Source: an uncultured Collinsella sp. (GTDB taxonomy: Bacteria > Actinomycetota > Coriobacteriia > Coriobacteriales > Coriobacteriaceae). Taken from it: DNA of 27,247 nt. The notes beneath the pieces were generated by a model, which ran no database searches, was not told the origin of the DNA, and was given only the letters and a program-made list of their open reading frames with translations. Position numbers and translations under genes: made by a program. The stretch is from NCBI GenBank assembly GCA_959602875.1, contig CAUGVQ010000016.1:1-27247 (forward strand). Reading direction: 5' to 3'. How positions within the stretch are numbered: position 1 is the first letter of the stretch; each line of letters starts with the position of its first letter. Of the stretch, positions 7,288-14,645 are shown in pieces.

Positions 7288-8361
7288 CTAGAGCCCTTCG
7301 GCGTCAAGGCGCAGCTCAAGTGCTTCTTGGTGGATGGCGTACTGCAGGGCGACGGCGCGGTCGATGGTGCCGTCCTTCACAAGTGCGAAGAGGCTCTGGT
7401 CCATGGTGCGCATGCCGGCGTCGCCATTTGCGGCGATTACGGAGTCGATTTGGTGTGTCTTGCCCTCGCGGATGAGGTTGCGGATGGCGGTGTTGGTGGT
7501 CATGATCTCAAACACCGGCACCACGCCGCCCGCGCGCGCCGGCACGAGCTGCTGGCTCACGATGGCCTGCAGGACCTGCGAGAGCTGCAGGCGGATCTGG
7601 CGCTGCTGGCCCACCGGGAACGCGTCGACGATGCGGTCGACGGTGCCCGCGGCGCCGGTGGTGTGGAGCGTCGAGAAGATGAGCTGCGCCATCTCGGCCG
7701 CGGTGACGGCGGTGGCGATGGTCTCGGGGTCGCGCATCTCGCCGAGCAGGATGACGTCGGGCGCCTCACGCATGGCAGAGCGCAGCGCCTCGGCGTAGGT
7801 GGCGACGTCGGTGGGGACTTCGCGCTGCGTCACGATGCAGGTGCCGTGACGGTGCACGTACTCGATGGGATCCTCCATGGTGATGATGTGGCCCGTGCGC
7901 TCGTGGTTGAGCTTGTCGATAAGGCAGGCGAGGGTGGTGGACTTACCCGCGCCGGCGGGGCCGGTCACGAGCACAAGTCCGCGCGAGAGCTCGGCCTGGC
8001 GCAGCACCTCAGCGGGGATGTGGTACGCGGCGGGGTCGGGCAGGCCAAAGGGGATGACGCGGATGACCGCGGCGAGCGAGCCGCGCTGGCGGAAGATGTT
8101 TGCGCGGAAGCGGCCGATGCCCGGTAGTGCGAATGAGAAGTCCTCGTCGTGGTTGCCGCTCGCGAGGAAGCCCTCGGCATCGCGCCCAGCGGCAGCGTAG
8201 ATGGCGCGCACGGCCTCCTCGGTGTCGGCGGGCATGAGCGCGCCGTCGTCCGCGCGGACCTGGACGCCGCCCTTGCGATAGGTGAGCGGCAGGCCCGCGA
8301 TAATGAAGACGTCTGAGGCGCCGACCTCGATCATCTTGTTCAAAAACTCAGCTACGTTCAT
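7288..8361 (-). CDS. pilT: PilT-family type IV pilus / secretion ATPase
   Basis: This cytoplasmic hexameric motor ATPase of about 357 aa belongs to the PilT/GspE superfamily. The start at 8361 is chosen for GGGAG 7 bases upstream and a one-base gap after the preceding stop; the longer frame to 8472 is a read-back into that gene. Motifs: Walker A GPAGAGKST (134-142), acidic segment TMEDPIEY (161-168), Walker B VILLGEMRD (203-211) and His box FSTLHTTGA (229-237). Length and the GEMRD motif fit PilT (retraction-type) better than PilB/GspE, because the long N-terminal domain and the Cys4 zinc site of PilB are missing. It is the last gene of a seven-gene operon and the only motor ATPase in it. It may therefore drive assembly, retraction or both, which is unresolved. 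Confidence 0.92.
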   Translation of the reverse strand: MNVAEFLNKMIEVGASDVFIIAGLPLTYRKGGVQVRADDGALMPADTEEAVRAIYAAAGRDAEGFLASGNHDEDFSFALPGIGRFRANIFRQRGSLAAVIRVIPFGLPDPAAYHIPAEVLRQAELSRGLVLVTGPAGAGKSTTLACLIDKLNHERTGHIITMEDPIEYVHRHGTCIVTQREVPTDVATYAEALRSAMREAPDVILLGEMRDPETIATAVTAAEMAQLIFSTLHTTGAAGTVDRIVDAFPVGQQRQIRLQLSQVLQAIVSQQLVPARAGGVVPVFEIMTTNTAIRNLIREGKTHQIDSVIAANGDAGMRTMDQSLFALVKDGTIDRAVALQYAIHQEALELRLDAEGL

Positions 8362-8362
8362 G

Positions 8363-8875
8363 TCATGCTCCCATCCAAAGCGTGTCCGATGTGTCTTCGG
8401 TCCAGGTGGTCGAGGGTTTCCAGTATGAAATCGCAAGCCCGCCGTCATCGGTGACGGCAAGTCCGATGGCAAGGGTGCGCCCGCTCGGGGCGTCGATGCG
8501 AACGGAGATGGCGTTTCCGTTCGCCTGCGCCTGCAGCGTGTGGCCGTTGGCCGCTGCGGCGTCTGCTGCGCGGGCGGTCAGGCTGTCGAGCTCTCCGGCG
8601 AGAGCCGAAGCGGCTTCTGCCGGGCCGAGCCCCGTGGCGCGCGCGGAGGCGAGGGTGGCATCCGCTTCGGCGAGAAAGGCCTGGCCGAGTCGCTCGTTGG
8701 CATAGTCGTCCGAGGTGAAGGAGGCCTGCCGCTCGGCGAGGGCGGCGTCTGCGCGCGCGGTGGTGAGCGCGAGCGTCGCCATGACGGCGAGGCAGATCAC
8801 AATCACCAGGGTGAAGATGCTGATGGGGCCCATGCGGACCGACCCGGTCGCAGCGGGCTCGGGCTTACGCGCCAT
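8363..8875 (-). CDS. Small single-span pilus-operon protein, function unknown
   Basis: This protein of about 170 aa starts at 8875 with GGGAGGTGA ideally spaced; the longer frame upstream overlaps the previous gene and is rejected. A short basic N-terminus is followed by one membrane helix (about 18-40, FTLVIVICLAVMATLALTTA) and then an Ala-rich helical stretch to about 110 and a C-terminal beta-rich part with aromatic residues. The layout (N-terminal hydrophobic helix continuing into an amphipathic helix, then a small globular end) is like a pilin. The residue usually Glu at +5 after cleavage is absent, so classical prepilin processing is doubtful. It overlaps the previous gene by 11 bases and abuts pilT, so it is co-expressed with them. 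It could be a pseudopilin or a PilO/GspM-like membrane anchor. Confidence 0.8.
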   Translation of the reverse strand: MARKPEPAATGSVRMGPISIFTLVIVICLAVMATLALTTARADAALAERQASFTSDDYANERLGQAFLAEADATLASARATGLGPAEAASALAGELDSLTARAADAAAANGHTLQAQANGNAISVRIDAPSGRTLAIGLAVTDDGGLAISYWKPSTTWTEDTSDTLWMGA

Positions 8876-9392
8876 CGCGCTCACCTCCCTGTGTCGTGGG
8901 TGCGGCAGCAGATTCTTCCGCTGGCAGATAGCGCGCCGTCTCGAGCGTGTAGAGCGGCTCGGCGTCCGCGGCGTCGGCGCCCGCTGCGGCGTCGGTAGCG
9001 CCCGCGGTGCCGGTGCCCGCTGCGGCAACGCCAGTGCCCGCGGCATCGGCATCACAAACCGTTATGGTCGCGTGCCAGAGCGTTCCCGCGCCCGTTGCCT
9101 GCGGCTCGAGTTCGATGGCGAGCTCGTAGGTGGTGCCCGTCTGCGCACCCGTCACAGTCTGCGCGGCGGGTACGGCGTCCGTGGGGAACGTGTCCGCCGC
9201 GGCAATGCCCTCGGCAGCATTTTGCGCAATAGCGACCGCCTCGGAGAGGCGGGCGGCACGGTCCGCCTCGGTGCGCGAGTTCGCAAACAGACTAAAGAGC
9301 ACCGCGAGAGACGCGGCAAGAAAGGCGAGCAGCACAAGCGCCTCTACCAAAAACGCTGCTCCGTGCCACAAGGGCTGGCGATCGCGCATCAT
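8865..9392 (-). CDS. Prepilin-like protein of the pilus operon
   Basis: This protein of about 175 aa starts at 9392 with GGGAGGTG upstream and overlaps the preceding stop as ATGATG/TGA. The short N-terminus MMRDRQPLWHGA is followed by AFLVEALVLLAFLAASLAVL. If cleavage is after the Ala preceding AFLVE, the conserved Glu falls at +5, as in type IV prepilins, although Ala replaces the usual Gly at -1. The mature helix continues with SRTEADRAARLSEAVAIAQN, typical of a pilin alpha-1 spine. The C-terminal third holds an Ala/Gly/Thr-rich low-complexity stretch of about 30 residues (around 117-145). It is probably a minor or pseudopilin built into a pilus at the membrane, needing a prepilin peptidase that is not encoded here. 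Confidence 0.82.
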   Translation of the reverse strand: MMRDRQPLWHGAAFLVEALVLLAFLAASLAVLFSLFANSRTEADRAARLSEAVAIAQNAAEGIAAADTFPTDAVPAAQTVTGAQTGTTYELAIELEPQATGAGTLWHATITVCDADAAGTGVAAAGTGTAGATDAAAGADAADAEPLYTLETARYLPAEESAAAPTTQGGERDGA

Positions 9393-10006
9393 GCCGCACC
9401 TCCCTCGTTGGCCACGCCGAGCGCCCCGTCAGATCGCAGGGCGATAAACGTGGTCGTGGTGTCGCAGGTAACGCGCAGCGCGCCCGCGTTCTCGTCAAGC
9501 TCAACCGCAAAGGCGGACGCTGCTACAAGGGGCTCGGCGTGCGCGGGGTCGTAGGCGGTGCCGGCGGGCACGTACTCCTCCACAAGCTTGCCGTCGTAGA
9601 GGTACAGGCGCGTCTCGAACGTGCCGGAATCGAGGCGCTCTGTGAGCACGAGGCTCTGCGCGCCGCCCGGGGCGGTGCCGAGCGACACGGCCGCCTCCGC
9701 GTCCTTGGAACGCACGACGTTGGTCACAAGCGCCCCGGCGAGGCGCGCCTTCTCGGTTGCCAAGCCGGTTGCGTGAATGTGCCGGTAGGCGCCTACGCCC
9801 GCGGCAAGCGCAAGCAAAAGCGCGCAGACGAACACCAAAAACAGGATCGAGGTGAAGAGGTGTGCACTGCGGGCGCGCGTGCGCGGGGCAAGGTGCCCGT
9901 CGCCTGTGGTGCTGCGAGCGCGCGTGCCCCGGGCACGGCTCGCACGCTGGGCGAGGGCTGTGCCCTGCGCGTTGCTCCCGCCGCGTATGGTGTTGCGCGC
10001 GCTCAT
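9389..10006 (-). CDS. Single-span pilus-operon protein, DUF4860-like
   Basis: This protein of about 205 aa has a long basic, disordered-looking N-terminus (1-48, Arg/Ala/Thr-rich), one strong membrane helix (about 50-73, HLFTSILFLVFVCALLL) and an extracytoplasmic beta-rich domain ending in TCDTTTTFIALR. The LFT...LFLVF...YR helix start and the following domain recall DUF4860 proteins, which I know from pilus-like clusters of Firmicutes; that family assignment is from memory and unchecked. The ATG at 10006 overlaps the previous stop as ATGA and its own stop overlaps the next start, so translation is probably coupled. Arg-rich codons in the first 45 residues may partly be non-native; a later start cannot be excluded. 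Confidence 0.78.
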   Translation of the reverse strand: MSARNTIRGGSNAQGTALAQRASRARGTRARSTTGDGHLAPRTRARSAHLFTSILFLVFVCALLLALAAGVGAYRHIHATGLATEKARLAGALVTNVVRSKDAEAAVSLGTAPGGAQSLVLTERLDSGTFETRLYLYDGKLVEEYVPAGTAYDPAHAEPLVAASAFAVELDENAGALRVTCDTTTTFIALRSDGALGVANEGGAA

Positions 10007-10329
10007 CGGGGCACCACCACAACGCTCGGCGTGACGTTCGACGCGAACGCCTCATACGTTATTGCGTAGTCGCGGTGGTTGATCGCAAGCCCGTAGTGCT
10101 CCTCGAGGTACTCGATGGTGGAGGGGTAGGATCCCTCGACCGCGCAGCACTGCGCGGCAGCCTCGAGCACGGCCTCGCGCACGCTGGCGCATCCCTGCTC
10201 GAGCGTTTGGCGCCGCGCCGCGCCCCAGCCGATGGCGCAACCGAGCGCGAGCACGAGCGCGACGATTACCGCCGCTATCGCAAGGTGCCGCCGCCGGCGC
10301 CGAAGTTTTGCGGTCTGGTCGTGATACAT
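10003..10329 (-). CDS. Small pilin-like membrane protein
   Basis: This protein of 108 aa has an Arg-rich N-terminus (RRRRRH at 10-15) and a single membrane helix (about 17-35). The extracytoplasmic segment includes a Cys pair (AAQCCAVEGSYP) and then YLEEHYGL and YEAFASN. The EGSYP...YLEE.YGL pattern looks like that of short unclassified proteins found next to GspF genes. The N-terminal helix running on into QTLEQGCASVREAVLEAAAQ is pilin-like, but there is no Glu at +5. GGTGGGG precedes the ATG. It lies 12 bases after the GspF stop and overlaps the next gene. Function unknown; pilus subunit or assembly accessory is the likely role. Confidence 0.78.
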   Translation of the reverse strand: MYHDQTAKLRRRRRHLAIAAVIVALVLALGCAIGWGAARRQTLEQGCASVREAVLEAAAQCCAVEGSYPSTIEYLEEHYGLAINHRDYAITYEAFASNVTPSVVVVPR

Positions 10330-10341
10330 CGCCCCACCGCC

Positions 10342-11415
10342 TTAGCCGATCGAGCCCATAATGCCCACAAGCGGCAGCATGATGGCAATAAGCGTGGCCC
10401 CCACAGCCACGGTCAAAAAGGCCGCAAGCACGGGTTCTGTGCTGTTCACCACGCGGTCTATCTGGGCGATGGCATCGTCAAAAAACGTTGTTGCCAGGCG
10501 GTCGAGTACCTCGTCGATCTGGCCGGCGCGCGTGCCCACCGTGAGCATGCGCGCGTAGACGGGCTCAAAGACCTCGGCCTCGGTGATGGCCTGCGCGAGG
10601 CTGCGTCCGCGGTCGAGGTCGCTCATGGCGGCGTGTGCGCGGCCGAGGCGCTCCCGCAGCGCCGCGTGGTCGACGGTCTCGATCGAGCGCGCCATGGCCT
10701 TATCGGTATCGAGGCCCGCTGCGGTGTAGGCGGCGAGTGCGGACGAGAAACGGGAGAGCGCGAGCTCATACATCGCATCGCGCGTGAAGGGCGCGCACTC
10801 AAACAGGCGCACGAGGCGCTCCTGCCCGCGCGGGGTGCGGCTGGTGGCGAGCGCGGCCAGCGCGGCGAGCGTGAGCACAAAGGTCACGGCAAGCGCGGCC
10901 CACCCAATGCCAATGGCCACGGCAACCACGGCGGACGAGCCGGCCGTGAGAGAGCCGGCGAGGCCCTCGTACACGTCGATAAAGACAGGCAGGATCGCCC
11001 AAACCGTCACGGCAAGAATCACCGTCATCACGCACAGCAACGCCGCGGGGTAGCCGACGGCGCTGCGCACCTTGGAGAAAACGCGGTTCTCCTCGTCGTA
11101 ATAGACGGCAAGGTTGCGCAGGACGTTTTCCAGGCGACCAGAGGTCTCGCCCACCTCAACCATATGCACGGCGTGCGCGGGGAAGGCGCCGCAGGCGCGC
11201 AGGGCGTCTGCCAGGCGCGCACCGCCGGCGAGTGCGGGGTAGAGCTCGTCGCACACCTGCTTGAACGAGGCGTCGGCGAGGTTGGCGCCGAGCATGTGGA
11301 CCGCCTCGTCGAGCTGTATGCCCGCCCCGAGCATGAGCGCGATGTCCTCGCAAAAGACGCTCACCGCGCTTGCCGGCAGGGGCGCGCGCCGCGTCTGGTT
11401 TGTCCGCTTCTCCAT
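10342..11415 (-). CDS. Type II secretion / type IV pilus inner-membrane protein, GspF/PilC family
   Basis: This protein of about 357 aa forms the polytopic inner-membrane platform that couples the ATPase to pilin movement. Two repeated GspF domains are visible. The first (about 18-140) has LMLGAGIQLDEAVHML and ends VGETSGRLENVLRNLAVYY. The second (about 220-345) has FSSALAAYTAAGLDTDKAM and VGTRAGQIDEVLDRLA. Membrane helices lie near 125-148, 165-190 and 326-352, the standard three for the family. AAGGGCGAG lies shortly before the ATG. It is the second gene of the operon, 18 bases after the transglutaminase-like gene. Length is slightly short of typical PilC (about 400 aa), mainly at the N-terminus. 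Confidence 0.93.
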   Translation of the reverse strand: MEKRTNQTRRAPLPASAVSVFCEDIALMLGAGIQLDEAVHMLGANLADASFKQVCDELYPALAGGARLADALRACGAFPAHAVHMVEVGETSGRLENVLRNLAVYYDEENRVFSKVRSAVGYPAALLCVMTVILAVTVWAILPVFIDVYEGLAGSLTAGSSAVVAVAIGIGWAALAVTFVLTLAALAALATSRTPRGQERLVRLFECAPFTRDAMYELALSRFSSALAAYTAAGLDTDKAMARSIETVDHAALRERLGRAHAAMSDLDRGRSLAQAITEAEVFEPVYARMLTVGTRAGQIDEVLDRLATTFFDDAIAQIDRVVNSTEPVLAAFLTVAVGATLIAIMLPLVGIMGSIG

Positions 11416-11433
11416 CTTCTCGCCCTTCTCGCG

Positions 11434-12543
11434 CTAGTAGGTATATCGATCGGTGTAGCCGCTGCCGTCGCCCACGGTATCGCCCGCGCCCGCCGCCGCA
11501 AACGTGATGTCCACGCGGGTCCAGGTGTTAGGGTCGATCCGGATGGCAACGCTGGTCCAGCTGCCGTTGATGTAGACCATGTTCCAGGCGTGGTAGACGC
11601 CGTCGGGGGCAACATAGCCCGTGATGATTTTGGTGGGGATGCCGAGGCTGCGCAGCATCGCCGCGGCAAGCGACGCGTAGTCAAAGCAGATGCCGCTTTT
11701 GGCCTCGAGCGTGGCGTCGGGGTCGGGCACGTAACCCGTGGTGCCGCTTATCTGCGCGGCTTTGTCGTAGTCGTAGGTGATGTTCTCGACAAGCCACGTG
11801 TAGACGCTGCGCATGACGTCGCCCTCGTTGGCGGCGTCGGCGGCAAGTTTGCGGGCGAGCGCCACGCAGGCGGAGTCATCGCTGTAGGTGCAGAAGAGGT
11901 TGGGGCGCAGGTAGGGCTCAAACTCGCTCGCGAGCGTGACGGACGTCTCTGCGCGGGCGATCTCCACGTAGTTGTTGCCGCTCGTGTTTTGCATGACGCG
12001 GAAGGCGTAGGCGCCGTCGCCCATGTTGAGGGGCGCCACGATGGGCGTTCCGTCGCCGGGGAGGTCGTAGTTGTAGCTCATCTCTCCGCAGACAACCTGC
12101 AGCTTAAGGCGGTTGGCGTTTTGGGCCGAGGCCGCCACGTAGCCTTCGGTCACGTGCGAGGTGTCGATGCTCGTCCCAGCGGAAGTGGTTGCGGATGCTG
12201 CGTCAAAGGCGGCTTGCATGATGGATGTCGGCTCCTCAAAGCAGGGGCCGCTTGTCTCGCCTTCGGCGGTTCCGGCGGTCGCACCGCCCCCGCCGCCGTT
12301 GCCTGTGGATGCGCCGTCGCCGCAGGCGGAGAGCGTGAGCGCGAGGCCCATAGCGCAGGCGATGACCAAGCGGGCAGGGTGGGCGGTCGGGCGGCAAGAG
12401 GGGCCAGAGAGGACGGTAAACCGGGCGGAAAGTGCGGCGAGACGGGCGGCGATACGGCGAAGCACCTGCTTGGGCGAGGTGCGCGGTCGCCGCTTTTCGC
12501 GCGCGCTGGGGGAGAGCTCCGGTATGTAGCGCGCGTCTGTCAC
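11434..12543 (-). CDS. Transglutaminase-like lipoprotein heading the pilus operon
   Basis: This protein of about 369 aa uses a GTG start (12543) with AGGCAGGT upstream. After a long basic N-terminus, a hydrophobic run (58-73) ends in LSAC with lipobox Cys74, so it is probably an exported lipoprotein. A Gly/Thr-rich linker follows. The C-terminal domain is a transglutaminase/cysteine-protease fold with a full triad: Cys286 in SGICFDYASL, His318 in YHAWN and Asp337 in RIDPNTW. The 57-residue N-terminal region before the signal helix is unusually long, so a later start is possible, though no better ribosome site is evident. As first gene of an operon with GspF, pilin-like proteins and PilT, it may crosslink or process surface subunits or peptidoglycan; that is inference only. 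Confidence 0.87.
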   Translation of the reverse strand: MTDARYIPELSPSAREKRRPRTSPKQVLRRIAARLAALSARFTVLSGPSCRPTAHPARLVIACAMGLALTLSACGDGASTGNGGGGGATAGTAEGETSGPCFEEPTSIMQAAFDAASATTSAGTSIDTSHVTEGYVAASAQNANRLKLQVVCGEMSYNYDLPGDGTPIVAPLNMGDGAYAFRVMQNTSGNNYVEIARAETSVTLASEFEPYLRPNLFCTYSDDSACVALARKLAADAANEGDVMRSVYTWLVENITYDYDKAAQISGTTGYVPDPDATLEAKSGICFDYASLAAAMLRSLGIPTKIITGYVAPDGVYHAWNMVYINGSWTSVAIRIDPNTWTRVDITFAAAGAGDTVGDGSGYTDRYTY

Positions 12544-12576
12544 GTGACCTGCCTATCGTTTGCCGTGTTGCTCGCT

Positions 12577-12582
12577 ATTATA
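12577..12582 (-). promoter_or_regulatory. Candidate -10 box of the pilus operon
   Basis: On the minus strand this is a perfect TATAAT, about 34 bases upstream of the GTG start at 12543 and surrounded by GC-rich DNA. No good -35 hexamer is seen at 16-18 bases, which may mean an activator is needed. Confidence 0.5.
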
Positions 12583-12606
12583 CCGTTCGCCCCCTCCCCA
12601 AAACCG

Positions 12607-12635
12607 CATCATCGCAAGCTTGCGACGGGGTGATG
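12607..12635. promoter_or_regulatory. Palindrome in the divergent promoter region
   Basis: A perfect 14-bp palindrome TCGCAAGCTTGCGA (12612-12625) is flanked by CATCA and TGATG. It lies between the pilus operon and the divergent ABC exporter operon, upstream of the minus-strand TATAAT. It is a plausible operator for a dimeric regulator; an unpaired remnant cannot be excluded. Confidence 0.35.
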
Positions 12636-12809
12636 ACATGGGCGGGCGCGTGCCTGCCGGGCGGGCGCGCTTCAACGGGTCGTGAAAAAGCGGTCCGACC
12701 TGCCTATGTGCGTGCGCCCACGCGGCAGCGTGCCGTATCATTATGACGTTTGGGCGGTTTACGGCGCGGCCGTCCGGCGCACCATCCCAACGCGTCTGTG
12801 TGAGACACC

Positions 12810-14645
12810 ATGCTTAAGCTCGCCCGCCGGTTTTTTGGCAGGTTCCGCCTGAACCTCATCATAGGTCCCCTCTGCAAGCTCATCGAGGTCGTCTTCGACG
12901 TGCTCACGCCCATTGTGGTCGCGCTCATGATCGACGAGGGCGTCAGCCGCCACAGCCTGCCGACCGTGCTCTTCTACGGCGGCGTGCTCGGCGTCTTTGC
13001 GCTCGTAGGCATTGCGTTTGCCCTCGTATGCCAAAAGATGGCGAGCCGCGCCTCGCAGGGCATTGGCACCGAGATTCGCGCCACCCTCTACCAGCACATC
13101 AACGAGCTCTCCTACACCGAGCTCGACCACTTTGGCACCCCTTCGCTCATCACTCGCATCACCAACGACGTCAACCAGGTGCAGCTCGCGGTGGCGCTCG
13201 CTATCCGTCAGCTCATCCGCTGGCCGCTGCTTGCGGTGGGGTCCATGATCGCGGCGCTCGCCATCGACTGGCGCCTCGGCCTCATCTTCCTTATCTCCAC
13301 CCCCATCATCGCGGGCGTCTTCTGGTTCGTGATGGCTCGCTGTGTGCCGTTCTTTAAGGAGCTGCAGGCGCGCCTTGACCACATTGCCCTGCTCACGCGC
13401 GAGGGGCTCTCGGGCGTCCGCGTCATCCGCGCCTTCGCGCGCGAGGCGCACGAGCGCGAGCGCTTCCGCCGCGCGGCCGACGACCAGGCTGCCGTGGCTA
13501 TCGCCGTGGGCAAGTTGTCGTCGCTGTTGAACCCGGTGACCTTCCTCGTGATGAACCTCGCCGTCTGCGCCATCCTTTGGCAGGGCGGCGGCCTGGTCGA
13601 TACGGGCGAGCTCAGCCAGGGCGAGGTCATGGCGTTTGTGAACTACATGACCCAGACGCTGCTCTCCATCGTGTACGTCGCCAACCTTGTGGTGGTCTTT
13701 ACCAAGGCGAGCGCCTCGGCCTCGCGCATCAACGAGGTGCTCGACTGCGCGCCCACCATCGTCGACGCTGCAGACGCGGCGGCCCCGGTGCTCTCGGGCC
13801 CCGCTGTGGTGCCGTCGCTTCGTATGGCAAGCGCCGCTTTCACCTACCCCGGCGCCATGCGGCCCGCCGTTGCCGGCGCCGACTTTGCACTCATGCCGGG
13901 GCAGACCTTGGGCATCATCGGCGGTACCGGCTCGGGCAAGTCCACGCTCGTGAACCTCATCCCGCGTCTGTACGACGCAACCGAAGGCACGGTCGAACTC
14001 TTTGGTCGCGACGTGCGCACCTGGCCGCTTGCCGAGCTCAGGCGCGCGGTGGGGATCGTCCCGCAGAAGGCGAGCCTGGTCTCGGGCACCATCCGCTCAA
14101 ACCTCGCCTGGCGTGACGCCGGCGCCTCCGACGACGAGCTCTGGCGCGCGCTTGAAATCGCCCAGGCGGCCGACTTTGTGCGCGCGAACCCCAAGGGGCT
14201 CGATGCACCGGTCGAGGCGGCGGGCAAAAACTTCTCCGGCGGCCAGCGGCAGCGCCTCACCATCGCGCGCGCCCTGGTGGGCGACCCGGCCGTCCTCATT
14301 TTGGACGACTCCGCCTCGGCGCTCGACTTCAAGACCGACGCGGCGCTCCGCCACGCCGTTCACGTCCGCTCGCGCGAGGGCGCGGCGGCGGGCGGCGTGC
14401 CCCTCACCACGGTTATCGTGAGCCAGCGCATCTCGTCGGTGCGCGAGGCCGACCTCATCTGCGTCATGCGCCGCGGCCAGGTGGTGGGCCTGGGCACGCA
14501 CGACGAGCTCATGCGCACCTGCACGGTTTACCAGGAGATTTTCTACTCGCAGTTCAAGCGCGAGGAGGCCGAGGGTGCTGCCCCGTCCGCCCCGTCCGCC
14601 CCGCTTGCTGCAAGCGACACTAAGGAGGTGGCCGAGAATGCCTAA
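12810..14645 (+). CDS. ABC exporter subunit with degenerate ATP site (heterodimer half A)
   Basis: This half-transporter of 611 aa has an exporter-type six-helix membrane domain (1-300) fused to an ATPase domain (about 335-580). ATPase motifs: Walker A GGTGSGKST (371-379), Q-loop VPQK, signature FSGGQRQ (475-481) and Walker B LILDD (496-500). Asp500 replaces the catalytic Glu, and the switch residue is Gln539 (VSQR) in place of His. Both replacements mark the degenerate partner of heterodimeric exporters such as the TM287/288 and LmrCD types. A Ser/Pro/Ala-rich tail follows. The next gene overlaps by 8 bases and encodes the canonical partner. The likely substrates are drugs, lipids or peptides, which cannot be determined from sequence. 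No local regulator gene is adjacent. Confidence 0.94.
   Translation: MLKLARRFFGRFRLNLIIGPLCKLIEVVFDVLTPIVVALMIDEGVSRHSLPTVLFYGGVLGVFALVGIAFALVCQKMASRASQGIGTEIRATLYQHINELSYTELDHFGTPSLITRITNDVNQVQLAVALAIRQLIRWPLLAVGSMIAALAIDWRLGLIFLISTPIIAGVFWFVMARCVPFFKELQARLDHIALLTREGLSGVRVIRAFAREAHERERFRRAADDQAAVAIAVGKLSSLLNPVTFLVMNLAVCAILWQGGGLVDTGELSQGEVMAFVNYMTQTLLSIVYVANLVVVFTKASASASRINEVLDCAPTIVDAADAAAPVLSGPAVVPSLRMASAAFTYPGAMRPAVAGADFALMPGQTLGIIGGTGSGKSTLVNLIPRLYDATEGTVELFGRDVRTWPLAELRRAVGIVPQKASLVSGTIRSNLAWRDAGASDDELWRALEIAQAADFVRANPKGLDAPVEAAGKNFSGGQRQRLTIARALVGDPAVLILDDSASALDFKTDAALRHAVHVRSREGAAAGGVPLTTVIVSQRISSVREADLICVMRRGQVVGLGTHDELMRTCTVYQEIFYSQFKREEAEGAAPSAPSAPLAASDTKEVAENA

Noticed and set aside
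9862..12633. 923-codon open frame on the + strand
   Set aside because: It is antisense to five clear pilus-operon genes, its product is rich in Arg/Gly/His with no recognisable domain, and long antisense frames are expected at this GC content.
12544..12809. c-di-GMP riboswitch controlling the pilus operon
   Set aside because: The distance from the -10 box to the start is only about 34 bases, and no GEMM-like core is present.
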